A stretch of DNA of 13,914 nucleotides from Patescibacteria group bacterium. GTDB lineage: Bacteria; Patescibacteriota; Gracilibacteria; UBA1369; PNNO01. Positions 5,426 through 13,148 of this stretch are shown piece after piece. The DNA lies in assembly GCA_018821175.1 (NCBI GenBank), contig JAHJMX010000067.1, forward strand, positions 1 through 13,914, written 5' to 3'. Under the pieces are notes generated by a model, which ran no database searches, was not told the origin of the DNA, and saw only the letters and a program-made list of their open reading frames with translations. The stretch's first letter is position 1; each line of letters starts with the position of its first letter. The position numbers and the translations under genes are program-made.

Positions 5426-7611
5426 TGGCCATTTTTAAGGACATTAAAAATCGGGACTCAAAAAAAACACTCAATTTGAATGAGCAAGAGCTTGTTGGTG
5501 AGCTAAAACAGTCTTGCCATGTCCTTGATTTGAATAAATTAAATGAGAATGCGCCAAAAACAAAACGATCAAAACTTGCTGGATCTTTTGATATAAAGCC
5601 TGAAAATAAACAAGAAAACGATTATGTTTTTTTTACGAAAGAAGTTGATGCTAAATCGCGAGGACGTTCTTATAGTGATTTTTTTAGATTTGTTGCCATT
5701 GCCTTTGCTGTGCTTTTTTTATTCAATGTAATCCATATTGGTAGGCAATTATTTGATATAGTCGCTGATGTTGAAGTTAATGCTTTTAATGGTTATGATG
5801 GTTTGATTGATGGTGGTAAAAGTGCGGTTGATTCTAATTTTGGAAGTGCTGTGCAATCATTTGAGTCTGCGAGTTTTGCTTTTGCGGAAGCGCAAAAAAA
5901 AGTTTGGTTTTTGGGGAATTCCAGCATGAATTATGGGAATGGTAGCATAGGAGAAAGTGCATATTTGATGCTTGAGGCTGGAGAATTAATCTCAAATTCT
6001 GCATCGTATTTTTCTCAAGGAATTAGCGGACTTTCAGATATTCCTGTTTTGTTTATGCAAAATAATTCGTTTGCAGACCAAGAGCTAAAAGCCACTAAAA
6101 TTTCTTTAACTGAAAAATTAAAATCATCTTTAGAGCTTTTTGATAAGGCTCTTGTTGATGTTGAATCTGCTCAAAACAAGATCAAGCTTGCTGGGAATCA
6201 ATTTTTACCAACAAAATTCAGAGAGAACTTTGACACATTGAATACTCAAGTGAAAGACTTGATTTCATTCCTTCGTACTGCGCAAAAACGCATACCGGCT
6301 ATTATGACAATGCTTGGAGATAGATACCCTCATAGATATTTAATTTTACTTCAAAATAATACCGAAGCACGTCCAACAGGTGGTTTTATTGGAAGTTATA
6401 TAATTGTAGATGTTAACGATGGTTATATTACAAAAATGGATTTCCATGATATTTACGACAGTGATGGTCAATTGAATGATTTTGTTCAGGCGCCTGAGGA
6501 TATTTCCAATTTAACCGACAATTGGAGAATGCGAGATTCAAATTATACGTATGATTTTGCCCTTTCTGCTGCAAAAGCAGCTTGGTTCCTCGAAAAAGAA
6601 GAAGGGCCTGGTGTGGATAGTGTGATTGCGATTAATCAAAGTATTCTTGAAGATTTGTTGACTATTACCGGGCCAGTTGAGGTCGAGGGGCTTTCAGCTC
6701 CGATTACTGCATTGAATTATAATACGGTGCTTACATACATAGTCGAATCAAAACTTGAAGGCATTGAAAATCCAAAGGCCATTATTGAGAGATTGATTCC
6801 AGCTATGCAATTCAAGGTTTACGATCAGGCGTCTTTTAAGAGTTTATTTACATTGATTCAGCAGTCTATTAATGAAAAACAAATCCTTGCTTGGTCTAAA
6901 GATGAGCAAGTACAGGGTTTCTTTGAGGATATTGGCATGAGTGGGGAAGTCACTGATACAGGTGATGATGATTATTTGAGTATGATTACAATTAATATTG
7001 GAGGAAATAAAAGTGATATTTACATGAAATCTGAATTAACTCATGAGACGGTTATAGAAGATGATGGTGTCATTAAAGATATTGTTACTTTGAATAGGAA
7101 ACATACATGGAATCCGGATATTACTTTAGAATGGAAAAAGCAGCTTGCGGTTTTTGGATACTCAGAAATTTCTGATGGAGTTCAAAATATTCTTGGGCGT
7201 GCCAATAATAAATCTATTATTAAATTCTACATGCCGGCCGGTAGTGAACTTTTGAATATTACTGGTGTTGCAATTGAAGATGTGACTCAGGGATATGATG
7301 AAGAGCTGAATAAGAATTACATATATTTCATCAGCGAAATTCCTTATCAGGAAGAACAAGAAGTTTTATTTACTTATCAGTTGAAGAATCCGCTTGATTT
7401 GTCTGTTGCTGATGAATACCGTTTGACTGTTCAAAAACAGCCAGGAAATTTGGATGATGTTAAGTTCAAGAAACGTATTATTGCAGCCCCACAACTTTTG
7501 AATTTACGGAATTATCCTGAGGAAATTGTTTACAATCAAGGTGAAGTTTTGGAGTATGAGACTACTTTGAAAACAGATCAGCACTTTGCTTCTTTGTGGT
7601 CACTTGAGTAG
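5425..7611 (+). CDS. DUF4012 family membrane protein
   Basis: The molecular function is not established; DUF4012 proteins are frequent in Patescibacteria and other bacteria and are presumed to act at the cell envelope. Of 728 residues, about 85 form a charged cytoplasmic tail. A single membrane span (about 86-105) and a largely helical region to about 295 follow. The DUF4012 signature comes next: RYLILLQNNTEARPTGGFIGSY (in two parts, 304-313 and 314-325), a PGVDSVIAINQSILEDLL segment (395-412) and ITGPVEVEG (414-422). The C-terminal third is rich in beta-like segments and resembles an extracytoplasmic domain. The ATG overlaps the upstream stop codon and no Shine-Dalgarno is visible, so coupled translation is likely. 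It ends with TAG 17 nt from the convergent mutL stop, with no hairpin terminator in that gap. Confidence 0.88.
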   Translation: MAIFKDIKNRDSKKTLNLNEQELVGELKQSCHVLDLNKLNENAPKTKRSKLAGSFDIKPENKQENDYVFFTKEVDAKSRGRSYSDFFRFVAIAFAVLFLFNVIHIGRQLFDIVADVEVNAFNGYDGLIDGGKSAVDSNFGSAVQSFESASFAFAEAQKKVWFLGNSSMNYGNGSIGESAYLMLEAGELISNSASYFSQGISGLSDIPVLFMQNNSFADQELKATKISLTEKLKSSLELFDKALVDVESAQNKIKLAGNQFLPTKFRENFDTLNTQVKDLISFLRTAQKRIPAIMTMLGDRYPHRYLILLQNNTEARPTGGFIGSYIIVDVNDGYITKMDFHDIYDSDGQLNDFVQAPEDISNLTDNWRMRDSNYTYDFALSAAKAAWFLEKEEGPGVDSVIAINQSILEDLLTITGPVEVEGLSAPITALNYNTVLTYIVESKLEGIENPKAIIERLIPAMQFKVYDQASFKSLFTLIQQSINEKQILAWSKDEQVQGFFEDIGMSGEVTDTGDDDYLSMITINIGGNKSDIYMKSELTHETVIEDDGVIKDIVTLNRKHTWNPDITLEWKKQLAVFGYSEISDGVQNILGRANNKSIIKFYMPAGSELLNITGVAIEDVTQGYDEELNKNYIYFISEIPYQEEQEVLFTYQLKNPLDLSVADEYRLTVQKQPGNLDDVKFKKRIIAAPQLLNLRNYPEEIVYNQGEVLEYETTLKTDQHFASLWSLE

Positions 7612-7628
7612 TTTTTTTAGCTAAGATT

Positions 7629-9389
7629 TTATTTTCTCTTGAAGCGTTTTTCTAGCTCGTCGAATGTTAAAGTTATCATTGATGGTCTTCCATGCGGGCA
7701 TGTATATGGTGACTCTAGTTTATCTAATTGTCTAATTAGTCCAATCATTTCATCCATACTTAGTTCTTTCCCGAATTTAATTGCTGTCCTGCACGACATA
7801 TATTCGATTATACGCACTTTTGAGTCTTTGGTCGCATGTGTCTCCTTTGAGTCCGCAATGTCGCTCAAAACGTTCATAATAACCTCTGCTATATTGTCGT
7901 CTGAAATTGATGCCGGGATGCTATGAATGATGAAAGTATTGCCTCCAAACGATTCAATTTCAAATCCAAGTTGTGTGAAAGCATCCTTGTGGTTTTCAAA
8001 AATCGCAATATCGTTTTGTGAAAGTTCAATACTTTGTGGAATTAAAAGTTGTTGTTTTTGAATGTTACTTTCTTTGTATTCTTTTAGGAATTGTTCGAAA
8101 AGTATGCGTTCATGTGCAGCGTGTTGATCAATTATCATTAATCCTTCGGCCCATTCAGCTAGGATGTATGATTTGGCGATTTGTGCAATTGGAACCATAC
8201 TTAAATCATCTACATTAGATGTATTACTATATGCATATTTATTTATTTTGGCTGGATTTGCGTTGCCAATTTGCGCTGTAAAATCGAGAGCATCTTGAAC
8301 ATTCCGCTGCCTCATTACATCGTTTATTTGTAAGGGTTGTTGCTCTATTGGATAATAATTTTGATTTGAAAAATTTGAACTTTTCAAAGATGGGGCAAGT
8401 GAATTTTGTTCCAAAGTTACTTTTGCATGTGCTCGCAAAATCTTAAATATCGTATTTTGGTCCAAAAATCTTATTTCTAATTTTTGCGGATGAACATTTA
8501 CATCAATTAGGTCCGTAGCAATCCTAATATTAATTGCATAAAATGGTTTCTTGCCATTCATCAAGAGGGATCCATAGCTTTCTGCAAGCGCATAACTAAA
8601 GAGATGATGATAAACATTTCTTTGATTTACGAATAAATATTGATGTTTATTCCCACTGCGCCCAAGTTCCGGCTTTCCAATAAAACCTTCGATTATTATA
8701 TCATTTGATTCATACGAAATTGGCATACAATTTTCCGAAATATGTTTTCCCAAAACCGATTGAATCCTATCTAAAAAGTTTAAAGATTTTGGATATTGAA
8801 AATTCACTTGATTGTTGTGAATAAGCGAAAAGTAAACATTTGGGTATGCAAGCGCCATTGATTGAAAAACTCTTAGTATTTGTTGATATTCAGTTGAAGA
8901 AGTTTTCAAATATTTTTTTCGTACCGGGGTGTTATAAAAAAGATTTTTTACTTCAATTTGTGTCCCCTCAGGGCACCCACATTCTTCGATTTTTTCAATA
9001 TTCCCACCAATACAAACAATTTTTGTTCCAATATTTGCTCCCCGCATTTTTGTTTGCAAAGTAACATGAGAAACTGATGCAATACTTGCAATTGCTTCTC
9101 CTCTGAATCCCATAGATGAAATTTTGAAAAGGTCATCAGTGCTGGAAATCTTACTTGTCGCATGCCTTTCAAAAGCCAATTTCGCATCTTCCATGTCCAT
9201 TCCACTTCCATTGTCAGTAATGCGAATCATCTCATCACCAGAACCATTAACTTCTAAGGTTATTTTGTCTGCTCCAGCATCAAGAGAGTTTTCCAAAAGT
9301 TCTTTTACTACAGAGGAAGGTCTTTCAACAACCTCTCCGGCTGCAATTTGATTCACTAAATTTTCTGGGAGAATTTTTATTATAGACAT
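7629..9389 (-). CDS. mutL: DNA mismatch repair protein MutL, endonuclease type
   Basis: MutL links MutS mismatch recognition to strand nicking. The 586 residues hold an N-terminal GHKL ATPase with E30/N34 in VKELLENSLDAGA, DNGSGM (59-64) and GFRGEA (94-99), and a low-complexity linker around 330-400. The C-terminal dimerisation domain carries the complete nuclease motif DQHA-x2-E-x4-E (421-432), SCRTAIK (532-538) and CPHGRP (564-569). These three metal-site motifs mark the nicking MutL class of bacteria without MutH, unlike E. coli MutL. The ATG abuts the mutS stop directly (TAAATG), so mutS and mutL are one transcript and probably translationally coupled. No Shine-Dalgarno is visible. Confidence 0.96.
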   Translation of the reverse strand: MSIIKILPENLVNQIAAGEVVERPSSVVKELLENSLDAGADKITLEVNGSGDEMIRITDNGSGMDMEDAKLAFERHATSKISSTDDLFKISSMGFRGEAIASIASVSHVTLQTKMRGANIGTKIVCIGGNIEKIEECGCPEGTQIEVKNLFYNTPVRKKYLKTSSTEYQQILRVFQSMALAYPNVYFSLIHNNQVNFQYPKSLNFLDRIQSVLGKHISENCMPISYESNDIIIEGFIGKPELGRSGNKHQYLFVNQRNVYHHLFSYALAESYGSLLMNGKKPFYAINIRIATDLIDVNVHPQKLEIRFLDQNTIFKILRAHAKVTLEQNSLAPSLKSSNFSNQNYYPIEQQPLQINDVMRQRNVQDALDFTAQIGNANPAKINKYAYSNTSNVDDLSMVPIAQIAKSYILAEWAEGLMIIDQHAAHERILFEQFLKEYKESNIQKQQLLIPQSIELSQNDIAIFENHKDAFTQLGFEIESFGGNTFIIHSIPASISDDNIAEVIMNVLSDIADSKETHATKDSKVRIIEYMSCRTAIKFGKELSMDEMIGLIRQLDKLESPYTCPHGRPSMITLTFDELEKRFKRK

Positions 9390-12011
9390 TTAGTTGTTGT
9401 TACTTTTGCGCTTTAATTCATCGAGTTTTTGAAGAGCTTCAATTGGAGTGAGATGATTAATATCTATTTTGGCAATATCATCCTTTATTTTTCTTAGGTT
9501 TTGAGTTTTACGTTCAAATTCTTCGAGTAAAGCTGTGTTGCCAAATAAATCCATTTGAGACTCAGGTATATTTTTCTTTGTATCACGCAAAGCGTTTTCG
9601 ATATTTTTGTCGATAACATTTTTTTCTAAATCTTCCAAAATATCATTTGATTTGTCGATCACTTCTTGCGGTAATCCAGCCAGTTTTGCGACCTCAATAC
9701 CATAACTTTTATCTATTCCTCCTTCTTCTAATTTATATAAGAAAATAATTTTATTATCAGATTCCTTTGCTGTAATGCATAAATTTTTTGCATGAGGCAG
9801 GCTTTCGGCAACTGCAATTAGTTCATGATAATGAGTTGCAAACATAGTTTTTGCCTGAATTGTGTTGTGAATATATTCAGTTATTGCCCAGGCAATACTA
9901 ACTCCATCATAAGTTGAAGTTCCACGTCCAATTTCATCCAAAATAATCAAACTTTTTGAAGTAGCATGGTTCAAAATATTTGCTGCTTCTTGCATTTCAA
10001 CCATAAAAGTACTTTGTCCTTTAATCAGGTTGTCAGAAGCTCCAACTCTTGTAAAAATACGATCAATTAGTCCGATTTTTGCTTTTGATGCCGGCACAAA
10101 ACTTCCTATATGCGCCATCAAAACAATCAAAGCTGTTTGTCTCAGAATTGTGGATTTTCCTCCCATGTTCGGTCCAGTAATTAGTAGAAGTCTATCATTT
10201 TCATTACTGAGTTTTGTATTATTTGGAATAAAATTTCCTGCAAACGACATTTTTTCAACAACAGGATGTCTTCCATTTTCAATATCAATTATGTTTTTAT
10301 CGTCAACTATTGGTTTAGTGTAATTGTTTATTTGTGCAGTGTAAGCGAGTCCACAAATCACATCAAATGTAGCGAAAATATTAGCATTTTTTTGAATTTC
10401 TGATGTTTTTTGAATAATTTGTTGTCTGATTTCTGCAAATAATTCTTGTTCGAGTTCGATAATTTTTTCTTCTGCGGTTAAAACGGTTTCTTCATATTCT
10501 TTTAATTCTGGAGTAATAAATCGCTCTGCATTAACTAAAGTTTGTTTACGAATATAATCTTCTGGCGCAAGATGCATGTTTGCGTTGCTGATTTCGATAT
10601 AATACCCAAAAACTCTATTATATTTCACTTTTAGCGATGAAATCCCAGTGCGTTTTATTTCCTTTTCCTGCAAATCTTTTATAAAACTTTTTCCTTCTCG
10701 GCTAATATTTTTTAATTTATCTAACTTTTCATTAAATCCATCGCGAATTATTCCTCCATTTGTAAGTAAAATCGGTGGTTCTGGGGCTATTGAATCATCG
10801 ATCAACGACGTAATTTCTTTCATATCTACAAAATTATGTCGTAAGTTTTGCAAAAACTCGGATTGGATTTCAGACGTTTCGCTTTTTAATTCTGTGATTT
10901 TTTCTAGAGAAGATTTAAGTGCTAATAGATCACGAGCATTTCCAGATTCTAGCGAAAGTTTAGCCATGATTCTTTCAATATCTACAATGTCTTTTAAGAT
11001 TGCTCGTAAATTTGCATGTATTCCTGCTTTATTAATAATTTCTTCAATAGCATTCAATCTTTCGTTAATTTCACTAACGTCTTGCAGTGGATGTGTAAGC
11101 CAAAATTTCAACATCCTTCCTCCCATTGCAGTTAAAGTGTTGTCTATAATCGAGATCAAAGAACCATCTTTTTGACGATCTCGTAGCGTGTATAAAAGTT
11201 CCAAATTTCTTAAGGTTGCTTCGTCGATCGGCATATATTTACTAATCGAAAAATAACTAATTTTTTTAATATGTGATAAGTCTGTTTTTTGAGTTTCAAA
11301 AAGATAATTCATTACAAATCCTGCAGCTTCTATGGCAACATCCTTATCCTCAAGTCCAAAACCATTCAATGTTTTCACTCGGAAATGATCTTTTAATGTA
11401 TCTTGTGCATTTCGGAAAGTTGAGTATTTTGAGAAGAAAGTTTGATCAAAAGTATCACGAAGCAAAGCCCCTTTTTCCCCATCAAATAAATCGTCTTCTA
11501 AAATACATTCTGCGGGTGATATTTTTGAGATTTCTGTAATAGTTTCTGTCAAAGTCCCGATTTGTGTTACGGCAAAATCTCCAGTTGTAATATCGACGTA
11601 ACATAGCCCAAAAACTCCATCCCGTTCAATTATACTGATTAAGTAATTGTTTGTTTTATTATCCAAAATACTTTCATTCAATGTAGTCCCTGGAGTTATA
11701 ACGCGTACTACTTCACGCTTTACAATCCCAGGTAATTTAGGATCACTAACTTGATCACACATTGCAACTTTTTCTCCATGTCTTGTAAGTTTTGCAATAT
11801 ATCCTTCAATTGAATGATAAGGGACTCCGCACATTGGCATTGTTGATGCAGCACCTTTATTACGCTTAGTCAAAGTAATATTCAAAATTTTCGAAGCCTT
11901 CACAGCATCGTCTCCAAACATTTCATAAAAATCTCCAAGACGAAAAAGCAAAATACAGTCAGAATACTGAGCTTTTATGGCTTCATATTGTTGCATCATT
12001 GGAGTCGTCAC
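9390..12011 (-). CDS. mutS: DNA mismatch repair protein MutS
   Basis: MutS recognises mismatches and recruits MutL. The 873 residues have the mismatch-reading F-x-E (F28, E30 in GDFYEMF), connector, lever and clamp regions. The ABC-type ATPase has Walker A GPNMGGKST (613-621), a Walker B ending in LDE (691-693), GRGTST, and the ATHYHEL switch. QMDLF (819-823) near the C-terminus fits the QxxLF-type beta-clamp binding peptide. The GTG at 12011 is preceded by in-frame TAG two codons upstream. It preserves the TPM-x-QQY N-terminus seen in other MutS proteins, so it is preferred over the ATG at 11999, although GGCGGTGA also sits at a good Shine-Dalgarno distance from that ATG. It is followed immediately by mutL. 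Confidence 0.96.
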   Translation of the reverse strand: MTTPMMQQYEAIKAQYSDCILLFRLGDFYEMFGDDAVKASKILNITLTKRNKGAASTMPMCGVPYHSIEGYIAKLTRHGEKVAMCDQVSDPKLPGIVKREVVRVITPGTTLNESILDNKTNNYLISIIERDGVFGLCYVDITTGDFAVTQIGTLTETITEISKISPAECILEDDLFDGEKGALLRDTFDQTFFSKYSTFRNAQDTLKDHFRVKTLNGFGLEDKDVAIEAAGFVMNYLFETQKTDLSHIKKISYFSISKYMPIDEATLRNLELLYTLRDRQKDGSLISIIDNTLTAMGGRMLKFWLTHPLQDVSEINERLNAIEEIINKAGIHANLRAILKDIVDIERIMAKLSLESGNARDLLALKSSLEKITELKSETSEIQSEFLQNLRHNFVDMKEITSLIDDSIAPEPPILLTNGGIIRDGFNEKLDKLKNISREGKSFIKDLQEKEIKRTGISSLKVKYNRVFGYYIEISNANMHLAPEDYIRKQTLVNAERFITPELKEYEETVLTAEEKIIELEQELFAEIRQQIIQKTSEIQKNANIFATFDVICGLAYTAQINNYTKPIVDDKNIIDIENGRHPVVEKMSFAGNFIPNNTKLSNENDRLLLITGPNMGGKSTILRQTALIVLMAHIGSFVPASKAKIGLIDRIFTRVGASDNLIKGQSTFMVEMQEAANILNHATSKSLIILDEIGRGTSTYDGVSIAWAITEYIHNTIQAKTMFATHYHELIAVAESLPHAKNLCITAKESDNKIIFLYKLEEGGIDKSYGIEVAKLAGLPQEVIDKSNDILEDLEKNVIDKNIENALRDTKKNIPESQMDLFGNTALLEEFERKTQNLRKIKDDIAKIDINHLTPIEALQKLDELKRKSNNN

Positions 12012-12021
12012 CGCCTAAATT

Positions 12022-12040
12022 TGTTAAAGCCTTTTTAACA
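12022..12040 (-). repeat. Palindrome at the 5' end of the mutS transcript
   Basis: TGTTAAA (12022-12028) and TTTAACA (12034-12040) are perfect inverted repeats around a 5-nt loop. They start where the predicted mutS transcript begins (about 12040), so the site could be a 5'-terminal mRNA hairpin or an operator overlapping the start point. Confidence 0.45.
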
Positions 12041-12047
12041 GGGTTTT

Positions 12048-12076
12048 AATATAGCGAAGGGGCTTTGTTATTGCAA
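12048..12076 (-). promoter_or_regulatory. Candidate mutSL promoter
   Basis: On the minus strand TTGCAA (12071-12076) is followed by exactly 17 nt and TATATT (12048-12053). The -10 matches five of six consensus positions and the -35 four of six. The predicted start is near 12041, about 30 nt before the mutS GTG. Between this promoter and the small ORF ending at 12155 there is only AT-rich sequence and a repeated 9-mer. Confidence 0.5.
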
Positions 12077-12109
12077 GATTAAGAGGTGAATTAATAAAGT
12101 TATTTTTGC

Positions 12110-12147
12110 TAAGGTTGGAACTTGTGGCTTATATATTTTAAGGTTGG
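12110..12147. repeat. Direct 9-bp repeat TAAGGTTGG
   Basis: TAAGGTTGG occurs at 12110-12118 and 12139-12147, 29 bp apart, between the small ORF stop and the mutS promoter. The function is unknown and it may be chance. Confidence 0.3.
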
Positions 12148-12154
12148 GTTTTTT

Positions 12155-12373
12155 CTAGAACATTGCTATTTGACCATCCCATGCATAATAACGTCTTTTA
12201 CTAAGTTTTCTCCAAGCTTTAAAACGTTGCAAGAATGTTCTTTTCTTGAAATTTGTTGGATAAGGTTTTACGTACCAAAGCCTTGGTTTTGTCCCGATTT
12301 TGATATTCATGGTTTGTATGGTTAGTGTGTTTTTATATAAATTTGCAGTCGACGAAAAAGTAGATAGGTTCAT
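12155..12373 (-). CDS. Small, basic, aromatic-rich protein of unknown function
   Basis: I do not recognise this 72-residue protein. The C-terminal 50 residues are strongly basic and aromatic (KPRLWYVKPYP, RFKAWRKLSKRRYYAWDGQ), which suggests nucleic-acid or ribosome binding, but no known motif is evident. There is no membrane span and no cysteine. The ATG at 12373 has AGGA 8 nt upstream, a rare visible Shine-Dalgarno in this window, which supports it being translated. A second ATG at 12310 would give a 51-residue version made of the basic part only. It starts 40 nt after the lexA stop on the same strand with no obvious promoter between them, so it may be co-transcribed with lexA and DNA-damage responsive. 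A chance ORF cannot be excluded. Confidence 0.5.
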   Translation of the reverse strand: MNLSTFSSTANLYKNTLTIQTMNIKIGTKPRLWYVKPYPTNFKKRTFLQRFKAWRKLSKRRYYAWDGQIAMF

Positions 12374-12413
12374 TTAAAATTTCCTATCGAGGTCAAAATC
12401 TAAGTTTTATTTT

Positions 12414-13025
12414 CTAATAATATCTAATTAAGCCAGTTACAACTCCCTGAATAGTTAATTCATGAGTTGGATATATGTTTTCATAATCAGGATTTTCTGG
12501 TTTTAAATAAACTCCATTTATATCTTTAATATATCTCTTAACTGTATTTTGATTATCAATTAATCCAACAACGATATCTCCATTTTTAGGTGTTTTTCCA
12601 GAATCAACAACAACAATATCTCCATCAAGAATTCCGGCATTAATCATACTTTCACCAATTACTCTAAGTAGAAAGCATCCTTCTTCTTTTCGTGCTATAT
12701 CTGGTCCAACGTCATACCATGTTTCAATAAATTCTTCTGTTAAAATTGGACCACCCGCTGGGATATAACCAAGCAGTGGTAATTTAATTGTTGCAGATTC
12801 AAGCCTTTTCTTAACACTATCTAAAATTTTAATTCCGCGCGGAGTATCGTCTTTTTGAATATACCCTTTTTCTTCAAGGGCTTTTACATGCTTCAAAATG
12901 CTATTATCTGAACTTACTTGAAAATGTTCGCGCATTTCTTTCAAAGTAGGCGATGATCCATGTTTCAATTGGTATTTTTCAATAAATTGTAATACCGATT
13001 CTTGTTTTGGAGTAAGTAATTGCAT
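12414..13025 (-). CDS. lexA: LexA repressor (SOS response transcriptional repressor)
   Basis: LexA represses SOS genes and self-cleaves when stimulated by RecA filaments. Of 203 residues, 1-65 form the winged HTH, beginning LTPKQESVLQFIEKY with TLKEMREHFQV as part of the helix-turn-helix. The S24 peptidase domain shows the cleavage site A90-G91 (IPAGGP), the nucleophile S126 (GESMINAG) and the general base K163 (NTVKRY), so it should be autocleavable. A GTG at 13058 would add 11 residues, but it lies upstream of the predicted transcription start and inside an operator. The ATG at 13025 also matches the usual LexA start. No Shine-Dalgarno is visible, and the leader is only about 26 nt. The gene is followed by a small basic ORF and then mutSL. 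Confidence 0.94.
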   Translation of the reverse strand: MQLLTPKQESVLQFIEKYQLKHGSSPTLKEMREHFQVSSDNSILKHVKALEEKGYIQKDDTPRGIKILDSVKKRLESATIKLPLLGYIPAGGPILTEEFIETWYDVGPDIARKEEGCFLLRVIGESMINAGILDGDIVVVDSGKTPKNGDIVVGLIDNQNTVKRYIKDINGVYLKPENPDYENIYPTHELTIQGVVTGLIRYY

Positions 13026-13042
13026 TTGATCGAGCTTATATA

Positions 13043-13058
13043 GTGAGTGTACGCTCAC
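13043..13058. promoter_or_regulatory. LexA operator 2, over the transcription start
   Basis: GTGAG (13043-13047) and CTCAC (13054-13058) form an inverted repeat with a 6-nt centre. The site directly follows the lexA -10 hexamer and covers the predicted start point (about 13052). Its sequence and geometry match the site at 13065-13082, 23 bp away centre to centre, so the two would lie on roughly the same DNA face. Identification as a LexA box is by position and duplication, not by match to a known motif. Confidence 0.7.
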
Positions 13059-13087
13059 ATTGTAGGTGAGTGCTTGCTCACCGTCAA
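13059..13087 (-). promoter_or_regulatory. lexA promoter
   Basis: On the minus strand TTGACG (13082-13087) is followed by exactly 17 nt and TACAAT (13059-13064), each matching five of six consensus positions. The whole spacer is occupied by operator 1, and operator 2 begins immediately after the -10. Confidence 0.7.
13065..13082. promoter_or_regulatory. LexA operator 1, in the promoter spacer
   Basis: GGTGAG (13065-13070) and CTCACC (13077-13082) form a perfect inverted repeat around a 6-nt centre. It fills the 17-nt spacer between the lexA -35 and -10 boxes, so a bound protein would block RNA polymerase. It shares GTGAG-N6-CTCAC with operator 2. Confidence 0.72.
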
Positions 13088-13129
13088 GGCTTTTTTTGCA
13101 AAAAAAAGAATGTATGGCAAAAAACCTTG
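13085..13129. repeat. Long imperfect inverted repeat upstream of lexA
   Basis: CAAGG (13085-13089) plus TTTTTTGC (to 13099) mirror GCAAAAAA plus CCTTG (13117-13129), with a two-base bulge on one arm and a loop of about 17 nt that is mostly A on the + strand. It lies between lemA and lexA and overlaps the lexA -35. It could end lemA transcription, but the U tract lies in the loop on the minus strand rather than after the stem, so it is not a standard terminator. Confidence 0.4.
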
Positions 13130-13148
13130 TCCAGAAGCCAATAACATT

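Noticed and set aside
7612..7628. Bidirectional terminator between the DUF4012 gene and mutL
   Set aside because: There is a run of T but no stem longer than the TAGCTA palindrome.
10648..11175. 175-codon ORF on the + strand inside mutS
   Set aside because: It is antisense to strongly conserved MutS sequence, and its serine/phenylalanine/isoleucine-rich translation is typical of a shadow frame.
12122..12325. 67-codon + strand ORF opposite the small basic gene
   Set aside because: The minus-strand frame has a Shine-Dalgarno and a coherent basic composition. The + frame has neither, and contains several Cys/Phe runs typical of antisense.
13025..13058. Longer lexA start at a GTG (13058)
   Set aside because: It lies upstream of the predicted transcription start and its codons are the operator itself. 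LexA proteins usually begin shortly before LTPKQ.
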